Below are positions 1 through 7,490 of a DNA stretch of 11,513 nt, piece by piece. Under the pieces are notes generated by a model. That model did no database searches, was not told where the DNA came from, and saw only the letters and a program-made list of their open reading frames with translations. The stretch comes from Oscillospiraceae bacterium. GTDB lineage: Bacteria; Bacillota; Clostridia; Oscillospirales; Oscillospiraceae. The stretch is from positions 1-11,513 of the forward strand of contig JAFRAF010000291.1 of the NCBI GenBank assembly GCA_017405545.1, written 5' to 3'. Position 1 is the first letter of the stretch. Every line of letters begins with the position of its first letter. The translations under genes and the position numbers were made by a program.

Positions 1-45
1 CGCCGAAAACGCGGCGGGGCATGATAAAGAAAGGAGCATCTGATC

Positions 46-1011
46 ATGGACAACAGCTTATCCCGGAAAATACACGACATGGCGATAGAATGCGGCTACG
101 ACGGCTGCGGGATAATCCCCCTGTCCGCCCTTGAGGGCTATAAAGAGCGCTTCGACGAGCGTCTGGCCAAGACCCCCGGCAGCGAGATGGTCTACGGCAA
201 GCTCTATGAGCTTCTGACAAACACTCAGGAACTCTTCCCCTGGGCGAAGTCCATAATCATAGGCACCATCTGGATGGGCAAATACCGCTATCCCGCCTCC
301 CTGCAGGGGAAATACGCCAAGGGCTTTTTCCTGTCGGTGGACACTGTCCCGGAGAGCCCGGAGTATAAAAAGAAGATCCGCTTCGAGAGCTGGATGCGGG
401 AGCAGGGCATCAAATTCGCCGGCGGCGAGGAGAACGCCCCCGGCATGCTGCTGCCACTGAGGCAGGCCGCCGTTGCCGCCGGTCTGGGCATATTCAGGCA
501 GAACAACTTCTTCTACGGCCCGAAGGGCTCCTACTATGAGCTGGTGGGCTATCTGACTGACCGGGAGTGCGAATATATAAACGAATGCAAGGTCAGGCCC
601 TGCCCGCCGAAATGCGGCCTGTGCCGCAAGGCCTGCAAGACCCACGCCCTCTTTGAGCCCTACACCATGCACCCCCTGTCCTGCGTCTCCTTCTGGACGA
701 CCTTCGGCGGCGGCGTGGTCCCGCCCCACCTGCAGGAGGCCGACTTCGGCACATGGATATGCGGCTGCGACGCCTGTCAGGACGCCTGCCCCCACAACAG
801 GCACGACTGGACCGTGGGCGAGAGCTTCTACGGTCTGGACGAGCTGACAGAGCTTTTGGAGCCGAACAATATCATCGCCGCCCCCGCCGAGGAGCTCAGA
901 GACAGGGTGATACCGAAGACCGCCATGCATATCCCCCCGGACAAGGTGGACATACTGCGCATCTGCGCCGAGCGCTCCATGAAAAACGAGGCGGCCGCAG
1001 CTCGGCAGTAG
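46..1011 (+). CDS. QueG-like double [4Fe-4S] cluster protein (epoxyqueuosine reductase-related)
   Basis: A 321-residue protein of the QueG-like iron-sulphur family. QueG proper reduces epoxyqueuosine to queuosine in tRNA, using cobalamin and two [4Fe-4S] clusters. The segment at residues 136-170 (LPLRQAAVAAGLGIFRQN, then GSYYELVGYLTD) matches the QueG block before the clusters. The cysteines follow as C186-x3-C190-x2-C193-x3-C197, C213, and C239-x-C241-x2-C244-x3-C248-P, enough for two cubanes. C197 is followed by Lys instead of the usual Pro of a CP motif. The protein is shorter than the roughly 380-residue canonical QueG and lacks a C-terminal HEAT-like extension, so it may be a paralogue with another substrate. 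The start is set by AAAGGAG at 30-36, nine bases before the ATG. It has no membrane segment and should be cytoplasmic. Family membership is secure; the exact reaction is not. Confidence 0.8.
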   Translation: MDNSLSRKIHDMAIECGYDGCGIIPLSALEGYKERFDERLAKTPGSEMVYGKLYELLTNTQELFPWAKSIIIGTIWMGKYRYPASLQGKYAKGFFLSVDTVPESPEYKKKIRFESWMREQGIKFAGGEENAPGMLLPLRQAAVAAGLGIFRQNNFFYGPKGSYYELVGYLTDRECEYINECKVRPCPPKCGLCRKACKTHALFEPYTMHPLSCVSFWTTFGGGVVPPHLQEADFGTWICGCDACQDACPHNRHDWTVGESFYGLDELTELLEPNNIIAAPAEELRDRVIPKTAMHIPPDKVDILRICAERSMKNEAAAARQ

Positions 1012-1381
1012 ATTTTTCCCCAGCGAGCAAGCCATATCCGCCCGCCGCAGGGCTTGTAGCGGCTTTAATATATTCCGCAGGCGTTTCAAACCGGTTTTTT
1101 ACCACACATCCGCCGCGGGGGACAAAAAAATATTAAAATTACAGTTGAATTTTTGCTAAAAAAAGTATATACTATAATTAGTATTTCTTTACGCGCGCCC
1201 CATAAATATTAGCTTATAATCTCGTTATAGTCCCCTTAATATACAAAAATCCCGTGCAATATGAATAAAATTGCATATAATGTATATAAAGATCGCACGA
1301 TAACTCCCTGGCATTATATGAATGAATATTACGGGCAAACACAGCGGAAACCGAATGTAAAAAGCAAGGAGGAGCTAACCA
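1012..1381. other. AT-rich intergenic region upstream of pta
   Basis: 370 bases without a convincing gene. The first part holds a weak hairpin, GCCGC (1044-1048) with GCGGC (1059-1063) followed by TTTAATATATT, which could end transcription of the QueG-like gene but is too short to call firmly. The second part is very AT-rich and carries the pta promoter, a possible second -10 box (TATAAT, 1276-1281) and two inverted repeats (1169-1184 and 1255-1275). If transcription starts near 1180, pta has a leader of about 200 bases. A 43-codon open frame from the ATG at 1261 runs into pta but has no ribosome binding site. Confidence 0.6.
1145..1178 (+). promoter_or_regulatory. Sigma-A-type promoter for pta
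   Basis: A -35 box TTGAAT (1145-1150) lies 17 bases before a -10 box TATACT (1168-1173); a TATAAT overlaps just after it (1173-1178). A 6-bp inverted repeat ATACTA-TAAT-TAGTAT (1169-1184) covers the -10 and likely start point and could be an operator. The call rests on consensus match and placement only. Confidence 0.7.
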
Positions 1382-2356
1382 ATGTTCAATAAGCTTGTTG
1401 CGGATCTTAAGAAGAGCCCCAAAACCATAGTCTTTACCGAGGGGACCGACCCCCGCATCCTGGAAGCCAGCGCGCGTCTGCTCTCCGGTAATTTCCTCAA
1501 ACCCATTCTCATAGGCAAGCGCTACGACGTACTCGCGGCGGCAGAGGACAGCGGTTTCAATATCCGCGGCGCGGAGATCATGGATCCAGAGGAGTACGAA
1601 GACATTGATTACATGGTCGAAACGATGGAAGACCTCCGCAGGGGCAAGCAGACCGAGGAGGAGTGCCGCAGGGCCCTTCGCCGCGGCAACTACTTCGGCA
1701 CCATGCTGGTCGCCATGGGCAAGGCCGACTGCCTGCTGGGCGGCGCTACATATTCCACCGCGGACACCATCCGTCCCGCCCTTCAGCTTGTAAAGACCAA
1801 GCCCGGCTGCAGTATAGTCTCCTCCTGCTTTATAATGGTAAGGCCCTCCGCCTCCGGCGAGAACGAGACTCTGGCCATGGCGGACTGCGCCATAAACATC
1901 GACCCGGACGAGGACCAGCTTGTCGAGATCGCCTTGGACACCATCGAGTGCGCCGAGGTGTTCGGCATCGACCCGAAGGTGGCCTTCCTGAGCTACTCCA
2001 CTCTGGGCTCCGGCTCCGGCCGGGACGTGGACAAAATGCGCAACGCCTGCCGCAAGGCACAGGATGCCTGCCCGAGAGTGCCCATCGACGGCGAGTTCCA
2101 GTTTGACGCGGCTGTGTCCCCCGCGGTAGCCCGTACAAAGGGCGTTGAGGGCGCGGTGGGCGGCTACGCCAACGTGTTCATCTTCCCCGACATCAACGCT
2201 GGCAACATCGGCTACAAGATAGCCCAGCGCTTCGGCAATTTCGAGGCCTACGGCCCCATACTTCTGGGCCTGAACGCCCCCATCAACGACCTCAGCCGCG
2301 GCTGCAATGCCTCCGAGGTCTACCGTATGGCCATCATCACCGCCGCTCTGGCATGA
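1382..2356 (+). CDS. pta: Phosphate acetyltransferase (phosphotransacetylase)
   Basis: Interconverts acetyl-CoA plus phosphate and acetyl phosphate plus CoA, the first step of fermentative acetate formation, normally followed by acetate kinase. At 324 residues it is the short single-domain Pta type. Visible family blocks are FTEGTDPRILEA near residue 18, KADCLLGGATYSTADTIRPA in the middle, FLSYSTLGSGSG, IDGEFQFDAA, VFIFPDINAGNIGYKIAQR, and the C-terminal NDLSRGC. S305 and R306 of that block correspond to the catalytic Ser309/Arg310 of the Methanosarcina thermophila enzyme. The position equivalent to its Asp316 is Glu312 (GAG codon), a conservative change. The ribosome binding site AAGGAGG (1366-1372) sits nine bases before the ATG. 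No acetate kinase gene is adjacent, and a strong terminator follows directly, so the gene is monocistronic. Phosphate butyryltransferase is a less likely alternative. Confidence 0.92.
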   Translation: MFNKLVADLKKSPKTIVFTEGTDPRILEASARLLSGNFLKPILIGKRYDVLAAAEDSGFNIRGAEIMDPEEYEDIDYMVETMEDLRRGKQTEEECRRALRRGNYFGTMLVAMGKADCLLGGATYSTADTIRPALQLVKTKPGCSIVSSCFIMVRPSASGENETLAMADCAINIDPDEDQLVEIALDTIECAEVFGIDPKVAFLSYSTLGSGSGRDVDKMRNACRKAQDACPRVPIDGEFQFDAAVSPAVARTKGVEGAVGGYANVFIFPDINAGNIGYKIAQRFGNFEAYGPILLGLNAPINDLSRGCNASEVYRMAIITAALA

Positions 2357-2394
2357 TTCGCCGCATACGCGCCGGTCAATCAAACCGAATCCGA

Positions 2395-2441
2395 AACAGC
2401 GGATACCCTGCAAAACAGAGGTATCCGCTGTTTTTATTTTT
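2395..2441 (+). terminator. Rho-independent terminator of pta
   Basis: A perfect 13-bp stem (2395-2407 with 2420-2432), extended inside by CTG/CAG with one bulged base, is followed by TTTATTTTTG. It begins 38 bases after the pta stop codon. Confidence 0.93.
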
Positions 2442-2473
2442 GTCTACTTCAACGCTAAAATTGCTGCGGCATA

Positions 2474-2502
2474 TTGTGAACACGATCAAATCATGCTATA
2501 AT
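2474..2502 (+). promoter_or_regulatory. Extended -10 promoter for the VanY-type lipoprotein gene
   Basis: TTGTGA (2474-2479), a 17-base spacer, then TATAAT (2497-2502) preceded by TGC, giving an extended -10 element. The expected start point is 40-45 bases before the ATG at 2552. It lies just after the pta terminator, so this gene is transcribed independently. Confidence 0.78.
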
Positions 2503-2551
2503 CCAATCTGTATTTGTCCTAAATCAGCGTGGATAAAACCAGGAGGATAAA

Positions 2552-4150
2552 ATGAAAAAAATCATATATCTGTTGATGGCCGCATGCCTTCTTATGGCCC
2601 TGGCGGCCTGCGGAGATGACGGCGGGGAGTGGACCCGCACAGGCTATTTTCAGGACGAAAACGGCAACATGCTCTCCGTCACCCTGTCGGACACGGAGGG
2701 ATACGAGGGCTGGTTCGTGGGCCTGATGACAGGCGACGACCTGAGCAATTCCTACGGCAACGTGCTTCAGCAGGAGGGCAATAAGCTGCGCGGCAACATC
2801 ATACCCGACTACGAGGAGGGCGAGATGACAGTCACCGTCTCCGAGGAGGGCGAGGACGGCCTGCTTGTGGAGATCGAGGGCGGCGAGAGCTACCACTTCA
2901 AGCCCATGGATATGCCCGAGGCCACCATCTTCGTCACAATCAACACGGAGGGCGGCGGCAACATCGACTACGCCGAGGGCGAGACCGCTCCCGAGATAGA
3001 CACCGAGTACCCCTATCAGTCCGCCCAGATAAATCTGGCGGAGCCAACTGTACACACCCTTGCAGCCTGGCCGGACGAGGGCTGGCACTTTGTGAAGTGG
3101 ACAAAGGACGGCGCTGACTTCTCCACCGATGACATCATCACCGTGGAGCTGAGCGAGTCCGCGGACTTCGTGGCCGTGTTTGAATTCGACGGCGCGGAAG
3201 GGAGCGCCGCGGAAGGGATAGACTATATGGCTCTGGTCAACAAACTCAACCCCCTGCCCGAGGGCTGGGAGGACGCGCTTGAAACCGTGACTATCACCAA
3301 CTCCGTGGGCAAGGACGTGGAGGTGGAGAAGAAGGCCTTTGAAGCCTATGAGCTCCTGAGGGCCGACCTGGAGGAGAACGACGGCATATACCTGGAGCTG
3401 GACTCCGCCCGCCGCAGTGTGGCCGCCCAGCAGGACATAATGGATAGCTTCATCGAGAAATACGGGGCTGACTACGCGGCCAAAACCGTGGCCCAGCCCG
3501 GCTACTCCGAGCACCACACCGGCCTCGCTCTGGACCTGTATTTCAAGGTCAAGGACGAAAACGGCGAGTTTAAAGACGTGTATTACAACGAGGACATGAT
3601 GAAGGACAAGTACACGGGCATTTGGGATACGATACATTCCAAGCTGGCCGATTACGGCTTCATCCTGCGCTATCTGGACGGCAGGGAGCACATCACCGGC
3701 TACGGCTATGAGCCCTGGCACATCCGCTATCTGGACAGTGTGGACACGGCAAAGAAGATAATGGCACAGGATATCACCTTTGAGGAATACCTCAGCGGCA
3801 AAAGGGCCCCGGAGCTCACCATAGATTACGGCAGCTCCGGCCTCTACAGCCGGGAGCAGCTGTCCGAGGCGGTCGTCCAGATAAAGTGCAAATTCGCCTC
3901 CTTCGAGGGCTGCGAGCTGCACAGTATACGCTACGCCGGGGACGAGGCCAACAGCGAGCAGAACATCAGCTGGCTGAACTCTCTGGCCGAGGGCAGGAGC
4001 TACACTCAGATCGCCGAGTTCTTTACGGACTTCCACACCGCCCCGGATATACAGAGCACCATGGAGCCGGATACCGACTACAACGACTACCAGTGGTGGC
4101 TGGCCTGGACAGAGGACGACGGCTGGGAGATCGTGAGCATGGGCTATTAA
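2552..4150 (+). CDS. Modular lipoprotein with VanY-type D-alanyl-D-alanine carboxypeptidase domain
   Basis: A 532-residue exported lipoprotein predicted to trim the terminal D-Ala from peptidoglycan stem peptides. It has a lipoprotein signal with lipobox LAAC (Cys20). Residues about 26-120 are an acidic beta-rich region I do not recognise. Residues about 125-212 resemble a divergent InlB B-repeat/Flg_new-type module (EGWHFVKW, ending in a DFVAVFEF strand). Residues about 225-410 are the VanY/LAS metallopeptidase domain: the S319-x-H-x2-G-x-A-x-D328 signature supplies zinc ligands H321 and D328, and E387-P-W-H390 supplies the catalytic Glu and third ligand. All key residues are present. The last ~110 residues form a separate module starting near LYSREQL and ending GWEIVSMGY, like C-terminal modules I recall from other clostridial lipoproteins, function unknown. 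AGGAGG at 2541-2546 fixes the start. Promoter and terminator make it monocistronic. A role in glycopeptide resistance cannot be inferred: no vanHAX is nearby. Confidence 0.88.
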   Translation: MKKIIYLLMAACLLMALAACGDDGGEWTRTGYFQDENGNMLSVTLSDTEGYEGWFVGLMTGDDLSNSYGNVLQQEGNKLRGNIIPDYEEGEMTVTVSEEGEDGLLVEIEGGESYHFKPMDMPEATIFVTINTEGGGNIDYAEGETAPEIDTEYPYQSAQINLAEPTVHTLAAWPDEGWHFVKWTKDGADFSTDDIITVELSESADFVAVFEFDGAEGSAAEGIDYMALVNKLNPLPEGWEDALETVTITNSVGKDVEVEKKAFEAYELLRADLEENDGIYLELDSARRSVAAQQDIMDSFIEKYGADYAAKTVAQPGYSEHHTGLALDLYFKVKDENGEFKDVYYNEDMMKDKYTGIWDTIHSKLADYGFILRYLDGREHITGYGYEPWHIRYLDSVDTAKKIMAQDITFEEYLSGKRAPELTIDYGSSGLYSREQLSEAVVQIKCKFASFEGCELHSIRYAGDEANSEQNISWLNSLAEGRSYTQIAEFFTDFHTAPDIQSTMEPDTDYNDYQWWLAWTEDDGWEIVSMGY

Positions 4151-4190
4151 CAGGGCTCTGTCGGAACAGCTGAAATTGGATATATACGGA

Positions 4191-4227
4191 AGCAGGCCTG
4201 CCGCGGTAAGCGGCAGGCCTGCTTTTT
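4191..4227 (+). terminator. Rho-independent terminator of the VanY-type lipoprotein gene
   Basis: A perfect 14-bp GC-rich stem (4191-4204 with 4210-4223) with loop GGTAA, followed by a T-run (TTTTTG). It starts 41 bases after the stop codon. On the minus strand the same hairpin is followed by only two Ts, so it should work mainly for the plus-strand gene. Confidence 0.92.
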
Positions 4228-4288
4228 GCTTTGCCGAGCTGTTTTCTATCCTGTCGAGCCGTCAAAAGCTCTGATCCGATTGTTTAGG

Positions 4289-6178
4289 CTAATTCGCCGG
4301 ACTTGCGGACACGGGGACTTCGGCGGGTATCATATTCAACTCATCCCGCAGATAGGCCAAAGTGTTTTCGGACTGCTCATTCACCTGTACATAGATATAG
4401 TCCACGGCCTCCGCTCTTGCCGTGCCGTTTTCGACGTAGCGGGCGGCGGCGTTATTCTCATCCCCGGCGATTCCTATATTCACGGAACAGCTGAAAGGCT
4501 CCTCATAGGGCGCATCCGAGTAGAAGCTGTATTCCACAAGGCCTATGGCGCCGGCCTCCACGTCCTTCTTTACGGCCTGGAAGAGCTGTCTGGCCTCCTC
4601 AACCTCCAGTCGGCGGTCAAGGTCGCCCACCGTCTCGTCATAATAGTAGACCTCCGCGTCGAATACGCGGCTGAGCTCATAGTCCATCCCGTAGCGGGAG
4701 CCTATGGCCTCTTTGCTGTTTTGTATGTTCTGGAGCGTCATTATATCCGAGTTGGGGTCGGACAGGGACTCCTGATTCACGAACAGATCATAGGCGCGCT
4801 CCAGGCTGCTTCCGTCGGCCAGCTCATAATGTATAATCGTGTGCACATTATAGTAATCGTCCGCGGGCGTCTGCCTCAAGCCGATACGGCCGTCCTCATA
4901 GAGCTCTTTGTTTTCGATAATACTCTTGTGCAGCTCTATGACCTTTTCAATGTTCCCGGGCTCCTTGAGTAGAGCGTCCACATGAGCGCTCACGCTGACG
5001 GACTCCACGTCTCCGGCGTCGGGCACCCGCTTTTCATAGCCCAGCACATCCGCGTCGGCGCAGAATATGAAGGTGCAGACCAGCACGGCGCATATCACAA
5101 AGCCCTGCCAGTGCCTGAACACTTTGAAGCTCTTGCGCACCAGCATCTCGGCCGCGTACCAGCCTATGAAGGCCCCCGGTATGGCGCAGACTATCATGTA
5201 TATCCACTTGCTGCCGCCGCCCACGTTGTCGTTGAAGAACATGTAGTAGAACAGCAGGCAGGCGCAGAGGGCGCCGCCAATGCCCATGCAGTACTTGAAC
5301 ACGGGCTTGAGGGCCTTTACGGACACCACGTCGGAGGCGGACTCCATCCTGCGGCGTCTGTACAGGGCAAGGCCCAGCAGGGCGAAGACTATACCCACCG
5401 CGGCGTAGGTGATCAGCAGTCCCCAGCCGCCGTAGAACACGGAGTAATCCGCGGGCAGCTTGTCCCAGGGATACAGTATCTGATGGGTATTGGGGTCCAG
5501 CAGCCCGGCCCGCTCCTCTATCATGGCCACGGCCGGGGCGAACTTGTCAAGCGCGATCTCGCCCACCGTGCCGGAGGCCCCGAAGAGCAGGGTGCTCAGC
5601 ACGCCGCGAACCAGCAGCTCATATATGACCACGGCGAAGTTCAGCACCGCGTAAACAAGGGGCATCACAAAGCCATTGCCCGTCAGCATGGCGCAGAAGC
5701 AGGCAAAGCTGTAGAAGAACACGCCCTCCAGCGAGACGATACCCAGCCATGTGAGCAGGATGCGCATATCCAGCACCCCGTGGGCGGACAGCACCAGAAT
5801 GGTGCAGAGGAACACTATCACATGGGCGCCTATCATCCAGATAAGGCCGGTGAGATAGCTGGTGCAGTACACCGTTCCCCGTGTGAGGGGCAAACTCGCC
5901 ATCATATTGGCGCTTTTGCTGCTGTAAAGATAGGAGAACACAGCCAGCGCAAACACCGCGCCCGTAATGAACAGCATCACGACGCCGTAGCCGCTGGCGC
6001 TCTGCAGGAAGCTCACCACCACGGACATGGGGCTGCTGCGATTCCAGCTGAGGCTGCTGGACAGCACCAGAGGGCCGGTGAGCAGCCACATCACCAGATA
6101 CATAGCCCACAGGGGCCAGAATCTGGCGCTGTTCTTCAGAAACAGGGCTCTATTAAAGAAGGATGTCTTTTGCCGCAT
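4289..6178 (-). CDS. ABC-2 type transporter permease with large C-terminal extracytoplasmic domain
   Basis: The membrane subunit of an ABC exporter, paired with the ATPase encoded just upstream. From the chosen start the protein has 629 residues. Nine hydrophobic segments are visible at about 21-40, 63-85, 105-131, 139-165, 169-190, 251-273, 297-316, 324-346 and 357-375. Residues about 376-629 are soluble and rich in charged residues. With an N terminus inside, nine spans put this ~250-residue domain outside the membrane. I chose the ATG at 6178 (MRQKTSFF) over the in-frame codon at 6217 because GGGAGGCGAGGA precedes it and the protein then begins right before the first span. This start overlaps the end of the ATPase gene by 26 bases, suggesting coupled translation. 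ABC-2 permeases are often about half this size, so the outer domain is an addition. Substrate unknown; an envelope-active antibiotic or lipid is an inference from the YtrA-type regulator. Confidence 0.85.
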   Translation of the reverse strand: MRQKTSFFNRALFLKNSARFWPLWAMYLVMWLLTGPLVLSSSLSWNRSSPMSVVVSFLQSASGYGVVMLFITGAVFALAVFSYLYSSKSANMMASLPLTRGTVYCTSYLTGLIWMIGAHVIVFLCTILVLSAHGVLDMRILLTWLGIVSLEGVFFYSFACFCAMLTGNGFVMPLVYAVLNFAVVIYELLVRGVLSTLLFGASGTVGEIALDKFAPAVAMIEERAGLLDPNTHQILYPWDKLPADYSVFYGGWGLLITYAAVGIVFALLGLALYRRRRMESASDVVSVKALKPVFKYCMGIGGALCACLLFYYMFFNDNVGGGSKWIYMIVCAIPGAFIGWYAAEMLVRKSFKVFRHWQGFVICAVLVCTFIFCADADVLGYEKRVPDAGDVESVSVSAHVDALLKEPGNIEKVIELHKSIIENKELYEDGRIGLRQTPADDYYNVHTIIHYELADGSSLERAYDLFVNQESLSDPNSDIMTLQNIQNSKEAIGSRYGMDYELSRVFDAEVYYYDETVGDLDRRLEVEEARQLFQAVKKDVEAGAIGLVEYSFYSDAPYEEPFSCSVNIGIAGDENNAAARYVENGTARAEAVDYIYVQVNEQSENTLAYLRDELNMIPAEVPVSASPAN

Positions 6179-7046
6179 ATTCCTCGCCTCCCATCTCGTA
6201 TATGTATATCTCCTCAAGGGTCAGGGGCAGCAGGTCGTAGAACACGGGTTCCAGTGCCTCTATCCTGGTCCTTATCTCCTCAAGGCCGCCTCGTATTATC
6301 AGGGTCTCCAGCCTGCCGGATACCGATTTGTGCAGTATGCGCAGGTCCTCGGGCAGCTCCGTTCCATCGGGGAACACGGCCTGCACCTTTACCACGTTTT
6401 CCTGCAACTCTGACAGGCTGCGCTCCAGCACTGTTTTGCCCTTGTGTATGATGCCCACGTGGTCGCAGACATCCTCCAGCTCTCTCAGGTTGTGGGAGGA
6501 CACCAGCACCGTGGTGCCGTTTTCCGCCACATCGCCCAGGACCAGGCTCCACACCTGCCGGCGCATGACCGGATCCAGCCCGTCCACCGGCTCATCCAGT
6601 ATGAGCACCTTGGGCCGCAGGCACAGGGCCAGCCAGAAGGCCGCCTGCTTTTGCATGCCCTTTGACAGCTTGCGCATGGGCCGCTTCTCGTCCAGCCGGA
6701 ACACCTCGCCCAGCTTTTTGTACCTGTCCATGTCGAAGCTCGGGTATATGCTCCTGTACCAGCGCATCATGTCCCTTATGCCCGCCTGCACAAAGAAATA
6801 CTGGTCGTCCGGGATATAGCCTATCTCGGCCTTGACCGCCGGGTTCTCGTACACGCTCCGGCCGTCCACAAGTATGCTGCCGCTGTCCGGCCTGTATATG
6901 CCGGTGATGTTCCTTATTATGGTGCTCTTGCCCGCCCCGTTGGGGCCCACAAGGCCGTAAACAGCCCCCTCGGGGACGTGTATATTCAGTCCGTCAAGAG
7001 CGGTGAAGTCGTCAAAGGTCTTCACCACGTTTTCAGCTCTTATCAT
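6153..7046 (-). CDS. ABC transporter ATP-binding protein (YtrB-like)
   Basis: The 297-residue cytoplasmic ATPase that drives the permease encoded downstream. All nucleotide-binding motifs are intact: Walker A GPNGAGKST (residues 34-42), Q-loop Gln82 in YIPDDQY, signature LSKGMQKQ (127-134), Walker B KVLILDEP (146-153), D-loop GLD (156-158) and H-loop His185 in SSHNL. The signature reads LSKGM instead of LSGGQ, a form common in YtrB/BcrA-type exporters. The last ~80 residues are the accessory C-terminal region typical of ABC-2 partners. The start ATG is preceded by AAAGGAGG, seven bases away, and overlaps the GntR stop in an ATGA arrangement. The three genes therefore form one translationally coupled minus-strand operon. 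Family assignment is firm; substrate is not known. Confidence 0.93.
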   Translation of the reverse strand: MIRAENVVKTFDDFTALDGLNIHVPEGAVYGLVGPNGAGKSTIIRNITGIYRPDSGSILVDGRSVYENPAVKAEIGYIPDDQYFFVQAGIRDMMRWYRSIYPSFDMDRYKKLGEVFRLDEKRPMRKLSKGMQKQAAFWLALCLRPKVLILDEPVDGLDPVMRRQVWSLVLGDVAENGTTVLVSSHNLRELEDVCDHVGIIHKGKTVLERSLSELQENVVKVQAVFPDGTELPEDLRILHKSVSGRLETLIIRGGLEEIRTRIEALEPVFYDLLPLTLEEIYIYEMGGEEYAAKDILL

Positions 7047-7408
7047 TTGCTTCCCTCCTTTGTCCTGAGCCTGTCTATCAGCTCATCGGTGCCGACCCCC
7101 ACATCCGTCAGATCCTTTGCCGCCTTGTCAAAGCTCCGGAAAAGCTCCTGCTTTTTCAGCTTGGCCGTGTCCTCCTCCGGCACCGCGAAGGAGCCTCTGC
7201 CGGGCACGGAGTACAAAAAGCCCTCGTTGGTGAGCTCCCTGTAGGCCCGCGCGATGGTGTTGGGATTGATGGTCAGCTGTGTGGCCAGCTCACGCACCGA
7301 GGGCAGCCGTTCCCCCGGAGCCAGGGCTCCGGACACCAGCAGCGCTTTTATACCCTCCTTAATCTGGACGTATATGGGCCGGGCGTCCCTGTAATCCAGC
7401 TTTATCAA
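7043..7408 (-). CDS. GntR-family transcriptional regulator, YtrA subfamily
   Basis: A small repressor expected to control its own ABC operon. Residues about 10-75 are a GntR winged helix-turn-helix (PIYVQIKEGIKALL, then LPSVRELATQL and NTIARAYRELTNEG, wing at VPGRGSF). Only about 45 residues follow, matching the short effector/dimer region of the YtrA subfamily rather than FadR or HutC. I place the start at TTG 7408: AAAGGAG (7423-7417) is eight bases away, and the product then begins MIKLDYRDARPIY, like known family members. A GTG at 7417 in the same frame would lie inside that ribosome binding site and is unlikely. The gene is first in the operon, ends in ATGA overlap with the ATPase, and sits below a promoter whose downstream inverted repeat fits the YtrA operator. 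Confidence 0.9.
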   Translation of the reverse strand: MIKLDYRDARPIYVQIKEGIKALLVSGALAPGERLPSVRELATQLTINPNTIARAYRELTNEGFLYSVPGRGSFAVPEEDTAKLKKQELFRSFDKAAKDLTDVGVGTDELIDRLRTKEGSK

Positions 7409-7433
7409 TTCAATCACTCCTTTGCTTCTGCAC

Positions 7434-7462
7434 TAAGTGTAATATCTACATTAGTACACTTA
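7434..7462 (-). promoter_or_regulatory. YtrA-type operator
   Basis: An 8-bp perfect inverted repeat TAAGTGTA (7434-7441) / TACACTTA (7455-7462) with 13 bases between the arms, and a further TA/TA match inside. The core AGTGTA-N13-TACACT is the arrangement I recall as the B. subtilis YtrA operator. It begins at the last base of the -10 box and covers the transcription start, where a bound repressor would block polymerase. It lies 26 bases before the proposed start of the GntR gene. Confidence 0.85.
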
Positions 7463-7490
7463 ATATAACAGCTGCACTTTCCTTTGTCAA
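7462..7490 (-). promoter_or_regulatory. Strong sigma-A promoter of the GntR/ABC operon
   Basis: On the minus strand, TTGACA (7490-7485), a 17-base spacer ending in TGT, and TATATT (7467-7462). The -35 is consensus and the -10 is extended by TGn, so the operon should be strongly expressed when the repressor is off the adjacent operator. Confidence 0.9.

Noticed and set aside
1..24. Possible C-terminal tail of an upstream plus-strand gene ending in TGA at 22-24
   Set aside because: Only seven codons are visible and another frame is open as well, so a gene end cannot be supported.
1261..1392. 43-codon open frame overlapping the pta start
   Set aside because: It runs from ATG to TAA and overlaps pta by 11 bases, but has no ribosome binding site and no recognisable features. 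Probably chance in AT-rich DNA.
1214..2413. 399-codon minus-strand open frame opposite pta
   Set aside because: It is antisense to a clear Pta protein; GC-rich codons keep the opposite frame open. No ribosome binding site or recognisable product.
2519..4036. 505-codon minus-strand open frame opposite the VanY-type lipoprotein
   Set aside because: Shadow of a gene with complete motifs, signal peptide, promoter and terminator on the plus strand.
2552..4150. Vancomycin-resistance gene cluster
   Set aside because: VanY-type domains are common in housekeeping cell-wall enzymes; no vanH, vanA-type ligase, vanX or VanRS pair is present.
4982..6451. 489-codon plus-strand open frame opposite the permease
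   Set aside because: His/Gly/Ala-rich composition typical of a reverse-complement shadow; the minus strand encodes a coherent nine-span permease and ends of the ATPase.
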